Positions 45,831 through 59,500 of a DNA stretch of 64,000 nt are shown piece after piece. The notes beneath the pieces are model-generated. The model was given only the letters and a program-made list of their open reading frames with translations. It was not told the origin of the DNA and ran no database searches. The stretch spans positions 42,093,359 through 42,157,358 of the forward strand of contig JALGQZ010000009.1 of the NCBI GenBank assembly GCA_023105745.1, in the 5' to 3' direction. The DNA is from Austropuccinia psidii. Taxonomy: Eukaryota; Basidiomycota; Pucciniomycetes; Pucciniales; Sphaerophragmiaceae. Position 1 is the first letter of the stretch; the number at the start of each line of letters is the position of its first letter. A program made the translations under genes and the position numbers.

Positions 45831-45965
45831 TTGGGTTTTTCCCAATACAGGTGTTTTTTAGCTAAATTTTAATTGAAAATACCCCTTATGTGTTTTTACC
45901 AAAAACCTATGTTTTTTTACCAATTTCTGTCAAAAAAAATAAGGGCTTTTGTGTATTTACCAACA

Positions 45966-48900
45966 AGTCTTTTCTTGAACTGGTAACATTTAATTTAAAT
46001 ATTTTTCTTTAATTCTTACAATAAGAAAAAAAATTCCCTCAACTCTAGAAAAATGGGGGACTAGCGCCCCAATCATCATGGCTAACTTCTTTAAGGATTG
46101 AGATATTAATAAATTTGGTATTTTTACCCAGTATTCAAGCACTTTCATTTGAGATTTTTTTTACTTAGAAATTCAAAGGATAGTTAAGATTAAGTAGTTT
46201 TAGTTTTAAAGAGATATTTGAAACCACCTTTTTGCAGTCTATCATATGGATGGCGTCCATTAAATTACCTCTTATCTTGTGAGGAAATCTTTATGGAATG
46301 GCTTTAGGAAAAACTCCATCCCTTAGCAAGCTTGAGTATTATTAGAGCTACATAATCAATGGAGTACTTTCATGAAAGGGTGATTATTCTGTGAAGAGGC
46401 TTTAGAAAAAATTACACAATATATAAATTATTTTTGATAAATACTGATTTTTTATATGATATATTGACTAAATGTTGCTTAAATCGCTGATATAATCGAA
46501 AAATATTAATGTAATTGATTTACAGTTAGATTCCTATTCATTCTTTTCAGATATTGGATAAGAAGGTTTTTGGAATATTCAATTGAAGTGATAATCACTA
46601 AAAAGCTTAATAATAGAAACCAATAACTTATTTGAATTGAAATGCTTTTAATTTGAACTTACTTTTTATTACAGGCCAGTATATTTCTGATAGAAATAAA
46701 GCCTTAAAAACCTATTTCATGAGATTTTACACCAATAAATTCTTTGGAGCTTAAATACTACTTAGTTTCACAGAAGGCTTATAATCACTGAAAAAAATCG
46801 TTTTCTTTGTCTCATATTTTCATATTTTCACTCAAGTAACTTGTTTATCAAAATAATTTGACAAGTTCTTCATTATTTTTCACAGTTTAAAAAATTAAAT
46901 TTCAAGAAAAAAAATATTTTTAAAAACAAGGTTGAGAAAATGAAGGATTAACATTTTTTTGAATGTTTTAGTCTTCTTTTTTCATAAGTCCCTAAATAAT
47001 ATTGATAGAAATTGTATAACTTTAGTTATGAAAAGTACCTAATTACTTGGAATTTTACCATAATTAAAGGGTAATATGTAACTGTAGGATTGATTATTTT
47101 GGTATTAATGCTTGTTGAAATCAAAGAATATATTCTAAGAGGTATGCTACATTAAATTAAGGTCTATTATATCAATTAATAATTTGAAATACTTTCCTTT
47201 AAATAAAATCATGGAATAAGTGCTACTCCTAGACACATAAGATCATTGATAATGAAAAATTCTAGACTTTTTTGATTAGCCAATTATTTCATTGAGGAAT
47301 GCTGTTCTTTTTATGAAGTTTCAGTAAGTTGTTTCCAGTAATTTGATGTTTATTTGGAAGCTTAAGCTTTGAGTGGAAGATTTCTTTCCATCATTATTGA
47401 AAAAATAAATTAATTAAATTGGGAGTAAATTCTGGCAGTTACAATGACTTTAAGAAGGAGATAATGAAGTTTTTTAGTATTTTATTTTGAAATTGGATGA
47501 AAATATGATAAGGAATATTTTTTCAGTAACTTATTTTTCATGGAAACTTGAATTTTATTTAGGTTGTTTTTTGAGGTAGTGCTAATCAAATTTGAAGCTT
47601 CATAATTACCAAATCTATCTCTGAGTCCAAAATCAATGGGGAATCTAATATTGACTGTGGTTAGTTAAAATTTTGTGTCAGAGGGATTTTCTAGAAGGAA
47701 TCATTTATGTTATACATTGACCTGTGTGTTAAAAGGTTATTGAGAATCTTTCCAAGGTGTCTGTGTAGTGCCTATTTTTGTCACCAAGAATATTTTACGA
47801 GATCTTGATACATTGAGAAACCAGTTCATAATTTATCACGGCTGGTGGAAGTCTTTATCCAAGGTGAAATATTCACAGTAATTTAGAGTTTTGAAATAAA
47901 CTAATGATACAAAATTCCTCAATGAAACTAATTTTATAAGAAAAATATAAAAAAAAACTAATAATTAATAAAAATGAAAACAGAAGTGATGTCAAAAAAA
48001 GAGGGAGAATTAAAAAGAGTTGAGGAAATTAAAAAATATAATTAATAGAAAGAAATATAAGTTTTTAAAAGTAATAGATATGAAAAAGAAAAATGAATAT
48101 CAAAATTTGAGGTTTCAGAAAGTAAATATAGTGGGCCCATAAAACTTAAAAAAATAGTGACAAAACTAGCGCTACTGTTTCCAGCCCTATCTTGATTATA
48201 TTAAAAAATGAAAAAGTAAATATGCCCCACTTTAAATTGGTGAAACCTACAGGTGTACCTTTTCATACACCGTTAAAACTTGTTTGTGATCTAGGAATGA
48301 AGAAAAAATTATTACAGGTTTATGACCATCTTGATTAACAGGAATATATGTATGTTCCCCAAAATTGGTATTATCTATGTGATTCAGGTTATTAAATCAA
48401 AAACTCAGCGCTTACAGATTATTTTAGAGCACAATATAATATTTTGACACAGGCACAAGAATGCTTGAAGCATATAATAATTTAATCACCGTTATTTCAT
48501 AGCTTACGTTTTCTCATTTGATTGATTGATTCGAACCTCATAAAAAGGAGGAATACTTTTTCCTCAAATGCCACTGGAAGTGGGCTATTCTCATTGTTAT
48601 TTATTGGAAAATTTTATTTTCCTCATTTATCTAGAAGAAGATATTGGTATCATAATTAATACTAGTATTACTACAATATAAAATCCTGGGTTACCATTGA
48701 AATCTTTTAAAAATGGATCATTAGATGGAATTATAATCTTTGGGAGAAGGGTAAGCACATAGTGTTAGTTTTAGAAAATTTAAACTTCCACAAAATCTCC
48801 ACTCCAAGCCTATAAAGCATCACCATAATCCTCTTTAACCCAAAATTATGGCACATTTTCAGAAATTTGATGTAGGGATTATACATAAATCTGAGGAAAA

Positions 48901-51900
48901 GTATTTAAAGAGGTCAATATCATTTTAAATAAAACATTTAAACAACAATATGACTTCCAGTGCTATTTCAAAATATTGACCAACTTCTTTCTATGCGACT
49001 TAACCACTTAGTGTGGAATTAAGTAAGTCCAGCCACTTTTGAAACTATTTGGGATCATATGAAGATTTTACCAAAGATAAATATATTTCAAAATTATTTT
49101 TAAGTAATATAGGTGAAGTAATTATTCGAGAACAAGAGAAATTTTTTGGAAGAAATTTTCCTTATCACTCATGTCAACCGTATGTATATAGCTAAAATTT
49201 TGAATCACAAAAAAGGAAATGTATACAAAAAATGTTTCATCTTTAATATTTTTAGACCAATTTGAAGCTTATAATCAAGAAATTGAGGATCCTGTACTTT
49301 CAGTACCCCCTTAATAAAGTTGAGAGCAAAATATCAGTTATCTTAGAATATGTTTCTTCTTTCTCATCAATTGATGATGATCTTGTAAGTAAGACTCTAG
49401 AATATTACAGCTCAATATTCAAACTTAAATCAATGTAACTCCGAAACAAAGTATCTCTTATGGAATTTTCAAAAAATTAATTATGATTTCTTATCTTCTT
49501 TGATTAAATTGATAAATATTTTCAAAATTATGCTTTTTTGTATTGAAAATAGCTTATATAATTACTTGAATGTCACAATAATTAAAGTACCATAATTCAA
49601 TACAGTAGATATCTTTCTTCTTTTAAATATTGAGCCATGGGATATACCTATGTGTTCTACATTTTTCATACATAAATTCTTGGAAAAATGTGTGGGTTTA
49701 TTAAGGTAACTTGTCCTGACCCATGGAAAAATGCATCCTCAAACAGGTATGGGTTAATAAATTTTCTACTGTAATTCATCTTCAGAGAATACCCCTGTGT
49801 TTATTTTATTTAGACTTTTGGTTTACTTGGTCAAATTGGTTGTCTCTTACTTATTCAGATTGTGGATTTTTTTTTCCATTTCATCAATTATTTTTTGTAT
49901 TTAAGTACCAAGGTCAGCTAAAATGTGCATAATTTAAACCCTTTTTTAATTATTTTGTGAGCTAGAATTGAACCTTGAATTTTACATATCTATAGTGATA
50001 TTTGGTTAATAATATTTTGTTGTTTGTTTTCTTATTTTGTGTTTTCTTATTTTCTTTAATTTTTGGCTAATCTGATTTATCTTAATCATTAAACTCACTC
50101 ATCACCTGAAGGAAATAGGGTTTTGACAAATTCTCCTGGGTAAATAAATTTTAAACTCATCCATTGCATAGGTACCACAAAATAATTTTTCACACAAACC
50201 ATAATTGGGAAATGGTATCCCTAAAATTTTTTCATGACCAGTCTGGAAATTTTTCTCCTTCAGTTTCATCCATAAATAATTGTCTAAAATGATTATTTTC
50301 TTTACCTAATCCAATGAATATAAACTAATTAATTTCAAAAATTCATAATTAGTTTAAATCTTTTTTAACTATTTTAAATTTATCAATTATTCAATAATTA
50401 ATAGAATATCTCAAAAAGCAAAACAAAAAAGAGTCTTTTTTATTTTTCAATTGTTCTTTTCCTAGTAAAAATCCAAATTTATTATTTGATTTATTCACAA
50501 AGATATTTAATAACTCTTTTTTTTTAATCCGCCCCAACAGTATATTTAGCAAGATGATATAGTTCTTAATATTTTTATAGGGAAAAAAATGTCTTCTTAG
50601 AAGTTCATTAGGGAAGCATAGGCCTTTTTGAAGGAGAATGGGTGAATTAAATTAAATTAAATTAATTGATTTTATTTTTTTCAATATTTATTTTATCAGA
50701 GATATATTTAACTGTTTATTCCAAGCCAAAGAAAATTAAGGATAAATTATGATAATTAAAGTGGATTTTTTTGGAATAATTTTAATTCATTTAATGCGGT
50801 GAAATACCAAATTAAGTCAAAAAACTGAATTATGAGATTGGTTTTTGGAACAACATATTTTGAAAATCTGTAAGTCATTGTTCAAAAGATCTATTTTTGA
50901 TAAAAAAAAAGTTAATTTTTTCCCACACAGAAAAAACCTTTAAATCAAAGAAAATTTCAATCTGATTTTTTAATGGAATTAAACATTAGAATAATTGATT
51001 TTAGTTAATTTCTTTTACTTTATTTTAAAGTTCAAGAGTCATCTTTAACAATTTTTGAGTAATTAATTACTAATTAGTAGTTTTTTTATTAAAAGAAATA
51101 GTCAGATTTAAAAATTCAATTATAAAATCTTTTGAGAAAAGAGTTTTCAAAATTTCAAAATTTTGAAGTACATCTTAATATCTTTGTTAACTTTTTTGAA
51201 AGATAAAATATTCATTTATATAATTTCTTATAGTATATATAGTCCTTTCATATATAAAAAGTACAATTTAAATAAATCAGTTATGGCACATTTGAATTAT
51301 TTCTAATACTATTTTTATATTGATCAAAGATCTTATTATTAATTATTAAAGAATATTTATAAAATTATTCTAAATAAATTCAAAAATAAATTTTAAAAAG
51401 TTTAATTTAATAAGTTTATGAAACATTTGAAAATATTTCTTTCTTAAAATAAGTTTAAATTTATTTCATATTTATAAAATGGTTTTTTAAAAAATAAAAA
51501 AACTTTAAAAAAATAAAATAAAATAAAATAAAATTTTAAATATTCATTTTCAAAAATAAAAGAGAATAAATTTAAGAATTAATGATTAAATATAAACCTT
51601 TTATGAAAGAATTTAAAATTTCAATCTTAATTAGAATTCTGAGAGATAATATTAAAGCAAATAGAAGTATAAATTTCTATTATATTCAATAAATAAAATC
51701 TTCCAATGTTAAAAGTAATACTCAATAATAAAATTAACTTTTCTTTATATGTTTAATTTAATTTTTTCAATCTATAATTTACTTAGAAGAAGTTTGGTAT
51801 CTATATGATATAATTTTGGAGGAAAAGAATAATAAAAGCTTCATTTAAAGAGGAAGTTTTTGAAACATAGTATACAGTCCATCATTATTTGAGTTATGAA

Positions 51901-53669
51901 ATCATAAAAAATCATTTTAAATTTGATTTATTTAGAATTATTTTCCAAATTTATTACTGAAAGTTTTTTTAGGATAATTAAAACTCTGGGTCCTAACCTT
52001 AAAAATAATGTGAAAATACAAGTCCATCATTTATAAATTCAATCCCAGTTTGGGGAACAATTTTATTAAATGGTGAATGGTTTAAGATTTTTAACCCTTT
52101 TTCATATATTTCATATTGGTAAATCCACTTCTTTTTAGGAACCTTTCAATTTAGTAAAGTCAATTATAAAAATATCTTTTCCATTAATAACTACTTAAGT
52201 GATTATTTAAAAACATTTTTACCAATTTAGCTTACTAAAAATGCTTCACAGAGTTCCAAAATATATTATTGGAAGAGCTTTAAGAAACTGGAAATATATT
52301 TTCATAAAACATAATTAATATGTGGAGAAATTAGATAAATAGAAAACACACACATATCATTTATGCTTCCTTATATAAACAAAAGGAAAGTTTATTTAAG
52401 CATAAAATTTAAAAATAATATTGTCTTTAAATAAGTGGTGAGTTTTTATTAAAGCATTTGTAATGTGGGAGATTTTTTCAATGTTACAATCAATAAAAAG
52501 AATTGATTTATCTTATTATGAATATTTATTGAGGTGTTTCTGGATCCATAATTAATATTAGAGTGTTTTTCGATCCAAAGCTTGGATAAAATCTTATCAT
52601 AAAAGTAAGGAGGCTTGCTTCAAATTATGGTTTAATTTGTGATGTAGGATATCCTGTAAAATTTCATACATTGGTACAAATTTTATCAGCTAACATGACT
52701 ATTGAGTTCAATTTTAATTCAACTTACTATGAAACAAGGTGAGAGATTCTTATTACAAAAAAAATACCTAACTTGACTGTTTTTGAGAATGGTGGTTGAG
52801 AGGAATTTTTGAATTTTTGAAAACAGGGTTTGTTGTATTATTGGTTCCTAAATTTTATAAGACCAATAATGCATTTCAAATATCGGTGGCATGCATGTTG
52901 TTATATAATATCCTAAACATTCGGGCCCCTTTGTATTTCAATAAATGGAGCTAAAACAATTTCATCATTACACAAAAAAATGGAATATAATACAAATTGG
53001 TTCTTTTGATATCTAATTAAATTTTAAATTGACAGAATATTTTTAATTTAATACAATCAAACATCTGAGTTAAATTGGAAAAAACATCATTATAGTTACC
53101 TCATAAGTCATTATCATACTGTGAAATTAAAACCAAGTGGAGATGATTAAAAATAAAATTCCTGCATACTAGGATAATCAAAATCAGAAATAAAACATTA
53201 TTCTAAAAATAGTATATAAATACAATAGATTATATGGTGAATATTCTTTAAGGTTTTTGTGTTTGATTATGGACCCCCTGTTAAAATCATTCTTATGGAA
53301 ATATTAATGATTTTGTTTTGACTTTGGTCCCAATTGAATTGATTGAAAGATTAAAGACAATTAAATAATTCTAGAAAACACAATCTGGCTTGTTAATATT
53401 GTTAATAATTACACCTCATATTTTGTTGATTGAGTACAAAACAAATTTTAATCAATTCAAGGAAATTTCTGTAATACAATTCATCTAAAAAATATTAAAA
53501 TAACTTTAATATAAATTAGGTATGCATTAAAATTGAGTTAAATTAGTAAGAAGTATATTTTCAATAAATCTGAAATACTAAAATATGTTAGTAAATCACC
53601 TGTTGATCTGATTAATTTCCAAACAACTTAGATGTGTGATTATACTGATTATAATCATTTAAAACAGAT
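45966..53669. other. AT-rich gene-free DNA
   Basis: About 7.7 kb, more than 70 percent A+T by eye, with simple runs such as (AAAT)n near 50645 and (AAAAT)n near 51510. No reading frame longer than about 70 codons and no recognisable protein on either strand. It probably consists of repeats too old to identify. Confidence 0.6.
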
Positions 53670-55695
53670 TGTGAGCCTTTGAGATATGACCACATACCCA
53701 ATAAGGTCACAAAAAATACTCAGAATAATTATACCTTTAATATAATTATATTAAAAATTAATTAGAATAATTATACACTAAAAATAATTACTCAAATATA
53801 CAAAAATACCATAAATTGGTACTAAAATTGGTTTAACTTAAAAACCAATGAATGAACATGTGAAATAAATTATACCATTGGATTCCTCATGGAAAAATAC
53901 ACATATACCATTTTTATGGCATATCTGTAAAGTCAATATTTAATGAATTATAAGGTATAATACCTTATAAAAACCATAAAATCTTATTTATCTCAGAAAC
54001 CAATGAAACAACATGTGAAATAAATTGTACCAGTGGATTCCCCATAAAAATCCACACATAAAACAATTAATAAGCTAATTCTCAAAATCAATACTTAAGG
54101 AATTATCCTGAATATATGCACTTTTTTGGTCAACGCATATATTCAGTGATCATAGCTAATATCTTCTAAACTATACATGCTAGAATGATGAACCAAAAAT
54201 AAAGTTACCACGTAATTACTGTAAGAACACAGATATGAACTTCATTTTGCAAATTATAAACAAGGTTAAGACTTATGAGGAAATATTGATAAAAATCAAC
54301 AGAGCTGTTGACCACTTTGTTGTGAAAGTAGTCCAAACTTAAAAAAAAGTATACAGTTGGATTCTCCTAGTTCATTCGTGAAGAATGATGTAATTTTTAT
54401 TATTAAATTCAGGGTATAACCCCCTGAAATCAAGGTTTGAAGTTTAAAATATTGAATTTCGACAGAAAAGATGAGTTACAAGAAAAATCATCAAAATTAG
54501 AGTTTTGATGATGTAATGAAAAGCTCTTGGCAGCATAATAAGGTTATGTCAGGCTATCAGAATTCACTCTCTGAATTGCTGTAGCGTGAAAACCTTAAAA
54601 GTTATTGAGGATCAAAGTTTGAGCTTAAATTGAGCTGTTATGATCACATACTGTAACCTTAAATTAAGTTTAACAGTCTTAATAGTGATAAAATTGGTGA
54701 ATACTATTAGTTTATGATTAAAACTAATAAAATCCACGAAATTTGGGGTTCTGCCAAGCCTCTGATGTCATCACACTTAGAGTTATAGTGATAACTCTAA
54801 ATAATGGTGTAATAATGATGTAATATGGTTTGATCATGATGTAATCACCCTCAAACCTTAAAATATTGATCAATTCCAGTGGATATGATCAGTACACGTC
54901 TACTAGAAGCCTGTTGGACTCTAGGAGGGAGGTATTTACTATAAATAGAGCTCTTTTTACTCTGTTTTCCCCTCAGACGCATCAAAAACATTAAATCAAT
55001 TAAATAAAAGGTAATTTCTTTATTCTTTAAATATAAAACTCTTATATTCTTAAAGACCAAAGATCATCTTGTTATTAATCACCATTTTTACGTGATTAAA
55101 TCAATTCTTTAATTGTTTTTGCTATAAATCTCTCTAAAAAGCTCATTTCCACGTAAAATCAAGAAATTTAGTAAATTCTCTTTATTTTTATTGTAAATAC
55201 AATTTGAAAAAGCTGTATTATATTCTTTTGGCGTAGAATAACTCAAAATTATTATCTTAAGTGTTAAAAGTAGGTTATTTCATCTTATTATAATAATTTC
55301 TCTCTTATTATTACTCATAATAATTCTTATTTAATATAAATAGTATTTATATTAATTTATAACTTTAATATTAGTAATATTATTGTTATTAATTGTTTTT
55401 TATTTATAAAAAACAATTTTTTACGCCTTTATTATTTGTTGGTAACAATAATAAAGAGCTTTATAATATATTAATTATTTTATATTAATATATTATTTAT
55501 AATATTATATTTTTATATAATATTAATTATATTATTATATTTATTTAATAATATAATAATTTTACGCCATAATAATAATATTTCTTTATTATTATTATTA
55601 TTTTAATCTTATTATTTCATATTATAAGGACATTCAGAGTACAATAAGTAATAAATTAGTAATTTTTACTTATTGTTTCATAGTCAAACCTTACA
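53670..55695 (+). repeat. Gypsy A 5' LTR
   Basis: 2026 bp, starts TGTGAGCCTTTGAGAT and ends CAAACCTTACA, with TG...CA ends. Offset to the 3' copy is 8670 bases. A 69-codon minus-strand frame occurs in both LTRs but shows no protein features. Confidence 0.93.
54940..54947 (+). promoter_or_regulatory. Gypsy A LTR TATA box
   Basis: TATAAATA followed about 25 bases later by TTTTCCCCTCAGACGC, a plausible start region; the same sequence is at 63610-63617 in the 3' LTR. Confidence 0.6.
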
Positions 55696-55697
55696 TT

Positions 55698-55715
55698 TGG
55701 GGGCCTGGCCGTGAT
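55698..55715 (+). other. Gypsy A primer-binding site
   Basis: TGGGGGCCTGGCCGTGAT begins two bases after the LTR end CA. It should pair with a tRNA ending ...GGCCCCCA. The start resembles the tRNA-Pro site of some retroviruses (TGGGGGCTCG...), but the inner bases differ, so the tRNA is not assigned. Confidence 0.65.
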
Positions 55716-56134
55716 ATTTACTTAAAAGACCTTTAAAAAGATTCTATTTGGGTTTATCCATAATAAATTATATTTATAATCATAAAATTATATAATAATT
55801 TTATATTTTATTGATTTTAAAAGCTATTGAGGCATTTGGAAAGCAATTGTACTGTCTTACACGTGGTTTTTCACATCCTTAGACTTGCAAGAACTTTCTT
55901 TGAGTGACTCTAGTGATTAAAAAAGATAATTTATAAATTAAAAATAATTTTTATTATAATTTAATTTTATAAGAATCATATTCATTTTTTATTCTATTCT
56001 TTAAAAATAAAAAATATAAAAAATATTAAAAAAATATTAAAAACCAATAAAAAAAGTTATTTTTATTCATTTTTATTCATTTCTTTATTTATTTCAATTT
56101 TTCAAAGATATAAAAGCAATTTCTACGTGGAAAA

Positions 56135-56588
56135 TTGCCATATCTTACCAAAAATAACACTTCTTATAAAAAGACTTATATTTATTTGTCTTTTTTAGTG
56201 TTTGAAGATAACCCAACAGAAGACAACCAAGCTACTGTTGAGAGATTGGTGGAAGAAACTTGTCAAAGTTCTCCAACACCAGTTATCACCAAAAGAAAGA
56301 AAGCTAAGAAATTAGACTTTCCAGGGCCCACCATTCAAGACTCTGAAGGTGAGCACCTCTTTTTAAATTGCCATAAAAGAATTTTATTCTAAAATACTTT
56401 TATTTTTTCTTATTCTTTAATTATGACTACCAGAAGAGGTTCCCAATACTCCATCCAATCAGATGGAGCTGGACTCAGAAGTAGAATTGATCCCTCAAAA
56501 GGGAAAAGAAAGGGCAATATCCCCAGTGGAACAGAATCCACACAAGGAAGTGCCTTATCCCAAAGGCAAGTCCCAGAAATGCCCATGA
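56135..56588 (+). CDS. Gypsy A leader ORF, spliced, frame 0
   Basis: Exon 56135-56348 ([12 protein letters not shown] ... PGPTIQDSE) and exon 56434-56588 join through an 85-bp intron with donor GTGAGC and acceptor TACCAG; phase is kept and the product continues [20 protein letters not shown] to TGA at 56586. A Lys-rich stretch ([11 protein letters not shown]) suggests a nuclear or nucleic-acid-binding segment. The true start may lie further upstream. It could be a separate small protein, or the first part of Gag if a second splice or frameshift joins it to the ORF at 56619-57116. Confidence 0.5.
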
Positions 56589-59500
56589 TATCTGAGCCTG
56601 AATTGGAACTAAGTATGAGTAACTCAAACAGGTACAAATCACATTCAGAGGGCTCAAATAGACATCTACATGAGCCAGTACAAGCAGTATTACACAGTAT
56701 ACAAGGACAAAGACTGGGAAATGCTGCCTCAAATACACCAAGGAGTGATGAACTCCTGGCACATCCTGAAAAAGTTCCTCAAAGAGGAGGAGATAGTGAA
56801 ATACTCCAATGGATGGAATCCACTGTCATCCAAACCTCAAATCAAAAAAATCAAGGATTATCATGCCAAAAAGAGGGAGGCAACCAAGGAAGAAGCCCCA
56901 GTAGCTTCTACCAGCAAGCCTCAAGCCAACCCACTTCCCCAAGAAGGGAAGAAGAACAAGAAAAAGCATTGGAGGAAACCATATTCCCCAAGCTACAGAA
57001 TCCCAAGAATCCAAAAGGATGCCATGGACAATGTTTTCAACATGGCCAGAACCTTGATGGAATTCAAGGACAAGGAAGAGCAAAGAATGAGACAACCTCA
57101 TTTCCCAAAGAAATAACCTTGTCCAAAGATGTTGTAAATACTTTAACAGAAATTAAAAATAGTATATTACCTCTAAAAGAAATTAAAGACAGTTTATTAT
57201 CACTACAAGAAATAAATAACAATTTATCTTCTTTAACAAAAATTGTTGTGCAAAACAAAAAAGAAATTGACAACATTAAGTTTATTGTTGAAAATAATAA
57301 ACCAAAGAATTTAATTGACAATACTCAAAAATTAATACAAGGACAACAAGAATTGTATAAATACATAAAAGATATCAAAGATAAGACTTTGACAATCAAT
57401 TATGATGTGAGTATTGACAATCTTACAGAAAAATTAAATAAATTAAGTATTTCTGTAGAAAAATTTGAAGAAAAGACTTCATCACACCAAAAATTACTTT
57501 TGGACCATGTGGAAAAAAGTGATGAAGCAAGAATGCATCTGAAAGATGACATTCAAAGTGAAATAAGGCTTATTACTGAAAAAATGGATAAAATTAATGA
57601 GGCTAATTTAAATATGCCAAAGTTATCAACACCATTTTCTCATATAAGAAGCCCTGTTAAAACAAAAGAGGAATTGTCAAATCCTTTCATAACAGACTTG
57701 AGTCATCAAGACAATAACCAAGTCTTAATGAAGGAAGCACCTCAATTGAAGGAATGGCCAACATTCACAGGAGAAGGTGAATATGACCACATGTCATTTA
57801 TTAAAACAATTGACATGTTACAAGAAGACTATGCCATACCAGATGAATTAATCACTGCAAGATTACATTCATTGTTTGAGAAATCTGCAAAAAGATGGTA
57901 TTATGGCATAAGACAAACAAATGGTAAAAATACCTGGTCTTGGTGGAAACAAGAAATAATCACCAAGTGGGCAAATGATGCCTGGAGGTATAAGATAGAA
58001 AATGCATTTGAAAACTCTTTCTTTGACCCTGAGAAAGATAAACCTTTAACTTGGTTCCTAAAACAAGTTGAAAGACTTAATGCACTGTACCCAGAAATGT
58101 CACAAAAGATGGTGCATATGAAAATACTTAAAAAATGTGGAGGGGAACTAGAACATGCCCTAAGAAGCAGGTGTATAGAACCATGCTCCACAGAAGAGTA
58201 TATAAATGCACTAGAAGATATAGTGACAAGGACAAAAATTGGCAGGACTTGGAAAAAATTGGACATTAAAAGCCCAAATAAACCATTTATCAAAAAAGAT
58301 AAATCAAAAGAATCCTTTAAGCCCAATACATCCAACAATAATGAGCAAAGAAAATGCCATAAATGTGGAGGTATTGGACACTTAGCCAATAATTGCCTTA
58401 AAAAAGCAAAGATTAATGAAATTGTGGAAACAGAAAGCCACAATGACAAAGAAGAAGAATCTGACTCTGAAAAAGAGACAGAGGAGTCAGAGAGCTCTGA
58501 AAGTGATGAAATCAATATAATTAATGCACAAATTAATAATATTGATATAATTTATGAAGTACTGGATGTTAACTCAAACTTGCCACAAGTTGAAACATCT
58601 GACACAAATCTGACAAATATACAAGATGCCAAAATGTATAGAACCAAACCTGCAAGAGGAATGGGATACACAGCTGGAAAATCAAGTATTAGTATTGTTA
58701 TGGTTGATAACCAAGAAGGAAAGGTGAACTTAGATACAGGAGCATATTGCACTTGTGTTGGCAAAAGTTATTTAAAAACCATTGTCCCAGACTGGCAAGA
58801 AAAACTTATGCCAATACAAGGTGTCAAATTTAGTAGTGCAAGTGAGAGCATGAAGCCCCTTGGAATAATTGATTTAACACTAATTTTCCCTCATCCCTCA
58901 CAATGTGTCAGAATCAAAGTAGAGTTTGTAGTAATGGACAACTGTACTAGTAATCATTTCATACTTGGAAATGACTACTTATCAATCTATGGTATAGATA
59001 TCTCCAACCAAAAGGATAGATATTTTACCATAGGAGATAATAAAAGACAAAAGTTTGGATTCTTAAATAACAAAAAGCAAATCACAGTTATTAAGAATGA
59101 GGAAAAAATTCCAGAAAAAGAACTTTTTATATCTGAACAACTCAAAGAGGCAGAATTCAATCAAGAATTAACAGAAAAAATGAGAGAAAAATTGATTGAC
59201 CTCTTATTTAAGTATAAAAATGCCTTTGCAACTGACAAAGAGCCACTAGGTGCCATAATTGGACATGAAGTGGATATAATTCTTAATGTAGAAAAACCTT
59301 ACCCACCTTTATCAAGAAGACCTGCTTATCCAGCCAGTCCAAGAGCTAGAGAAGCCCTAGAGGTGCACATTAAAGAATTAATAGACCTTGGAGTATTAAG
59401 AAAGGTTGGACATAATGAGCAAGTAGAAGTTACTACACCTGTCATTATAACTTGGCATAATGGAAAATCAAGGATGGTAGGAGACTTCAGAGCCCTGAAT

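Larger units (their letters stand above)
45110..45965. mobile_element. MITE-like element with TGTTGGTAAA termini
   Basis: The left end TGTTGGTAAACATACATAAG matches, in reverse complement, the right end TGTTGGTAAATACACAAAAG (ending at 45965), and a second inverted match lies inside (AAAACACATAAG at about 45163; CTTATGTGTTTTT at about 45888). Length 856 bp, no coding capacity. No clear target duplication was seen, so the superfamily is open. Confidence 0.5.

Noticed and set aside
48240..48620. Possible old pol remnant in the AT-rich region
   Set aside because: A few residues looked retroelement-like, but no ordered set of motifs could be followed.
49723..49932. 69-codon ORF in the gene-free region
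   Set aside because: Isolated, hydrophobic by AT bias, no supporting signal.
54851..55060. 69-codon minus-strand frame, present again at 63521-63730
   Set aside because: It is identical because both copies lie in the LTRs; no motif and it overlaps the promoter region.
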